From Candidatus Bipolaricaulota bacterium (lineage in GTDB: Bacteria; Bipolaricaulota; Bipolaricaulia; UBA7950; UBA9294): a stretch of 6,387 bases of DNA. Made by a program: the position numbers and the translations under genes. The notes beneath the pieces were generated by a model. That model was given only the letters and a program-made list of their open reading frames with translations. It was not told where the DNA came from and did no database searches. How positions within the stretch are numbered: the stretch's first letter is position 1; every line of letters starts with the position of its first letter. This document shows, piece after piece, positions 6,283 through 6,387 of this stretch. The stretch covers positions 1 to 6,387 of the forward strand of contig JAUWNQ010000033.1 in NCBI GenBank assembly GCA_030612565.1, read 5' to 3'.

Positions 6283-6387
6283 TCAACAGGAACCTAGTGC
6301 AGTTAGGAACCAAGCTTGAGGGGTTAGCGCGTTAGCATTGCCATCTAGCCAACGATACCATCCGAGGTAGTTAGGTAGATACTTTGT
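6283..6387 (-). CDS. C-terminal fragment of an unidentified protein, possibly a transposase
   Basis: A frame entering from the right edge stays open for 34 codons and ends at TGA 6283-6285. Its peptide begins TKYLPNYLGWYRWLD and continues through LTPQAWFLTALGSC. It is not MalE: it is out of phase with the malE frame and resembles no part of that family. The aromatic YLxNYLGWYRWLD pattern followed by a short helical tail resembles the C-termini of some insertion-sequence transposases, but I cannot name a family and the stretch is short enough to be open by chance. If it is a transposase, its 3' end abuts the truncated malE, which would explain the missing malE start. Confidence 0.3.
   Translation of the reverse strand, partial: TKYLPNYLGWYRWLDGNANALTPQAWFLTALGSC
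6288..6311. repeat. short direct repeat AGGAACC at the malE break
   Basis: AGGAACC occurs at 6288-6294 and again at 6305-6311, 17 bases apart. Next to it TTGATGGATCAA (6275-6286) is a small palindrome with 5-base arms. These lie exactly where the malE frame breaks and could belong to the end of a mobile element. Repeats this short also arise by chance, and the other element end is outside the window. Confidence 0.25.

Noticed and set aside
5578..6297. + strand open frames of 107 and 93 codons opposite malE
   Set aside because: They have compositional bias from reading malE antisense and show no family similarity.
1..6387. tRNA, rRNA, riboswitch, CRISPR array or a new defence or biosynthetic system
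   Set aside because: No cloverleaf, spaced repeats or conserved RNA core was seen, and nearly all sequence is accounted for by known glucan metabolism genes.

Overview
The window carries alpha-glucan metabolism genes from a bacterium, read as two convergent blocks. On the + strand the 3' end of a GT4-type glycosyltransferase (1-207) is followed by a complete glycogen synthase, glgA (254-1699). On the - strand, reading right to left, lie the 3' two-thirds of a maltose/maltodextrin-binding protein gene (malE, 5499-6275), malF (3897-5453), malG (3047-3904) and a cytoplasmic GH13 maltodextrin-degrading enzyme (1683-3035). The blocks meet tail to tail and the last 17 bases of glgA overlap the end of the GH13 gene.

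The logic is coherent. MalE would capture maltodextrin outside the membrane and MalF/MalG form the ABC channel. The GH13 enzyme cleaves imported oligosaccharides, and GlgA builds storage glycogen from activated glucose. No ATPase gene (malK/msmX type) is in the window, so it must be encoded elsewhere. MalF is of the enterobacterial type, with 8 predicted membrane segments and a large extracytoplasmic P2 domain. This favours a bacterium with a periplasm, but the phylum cannot be fixed from these genes. Base composition is moderately GC-rich and spacing is tight, with most gaps 50 bases or less.

The most unusual parts are at the right end and between malE and malF. The malE frame begins abruptly about 130 residues into the family, with no signal peptide and no ribosome binding site. 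It is preceded by stop codons and by a different open frame that runs in from the window edge. That looks like an insertion-element junction, a rearrangement or an assembly join. Between malE and malF sits a strong 26-nt hairpin, placed like the REP elements of the E. coli malE-malF gap. It probably sets the ratio of binding protein to membrane subunit.

I found no RNA gene, CRISPR array, complete mobile element or clearly new multi-gene system. Apart from the right-hand junction this is an ordinary maltodextrin/glycogen region.
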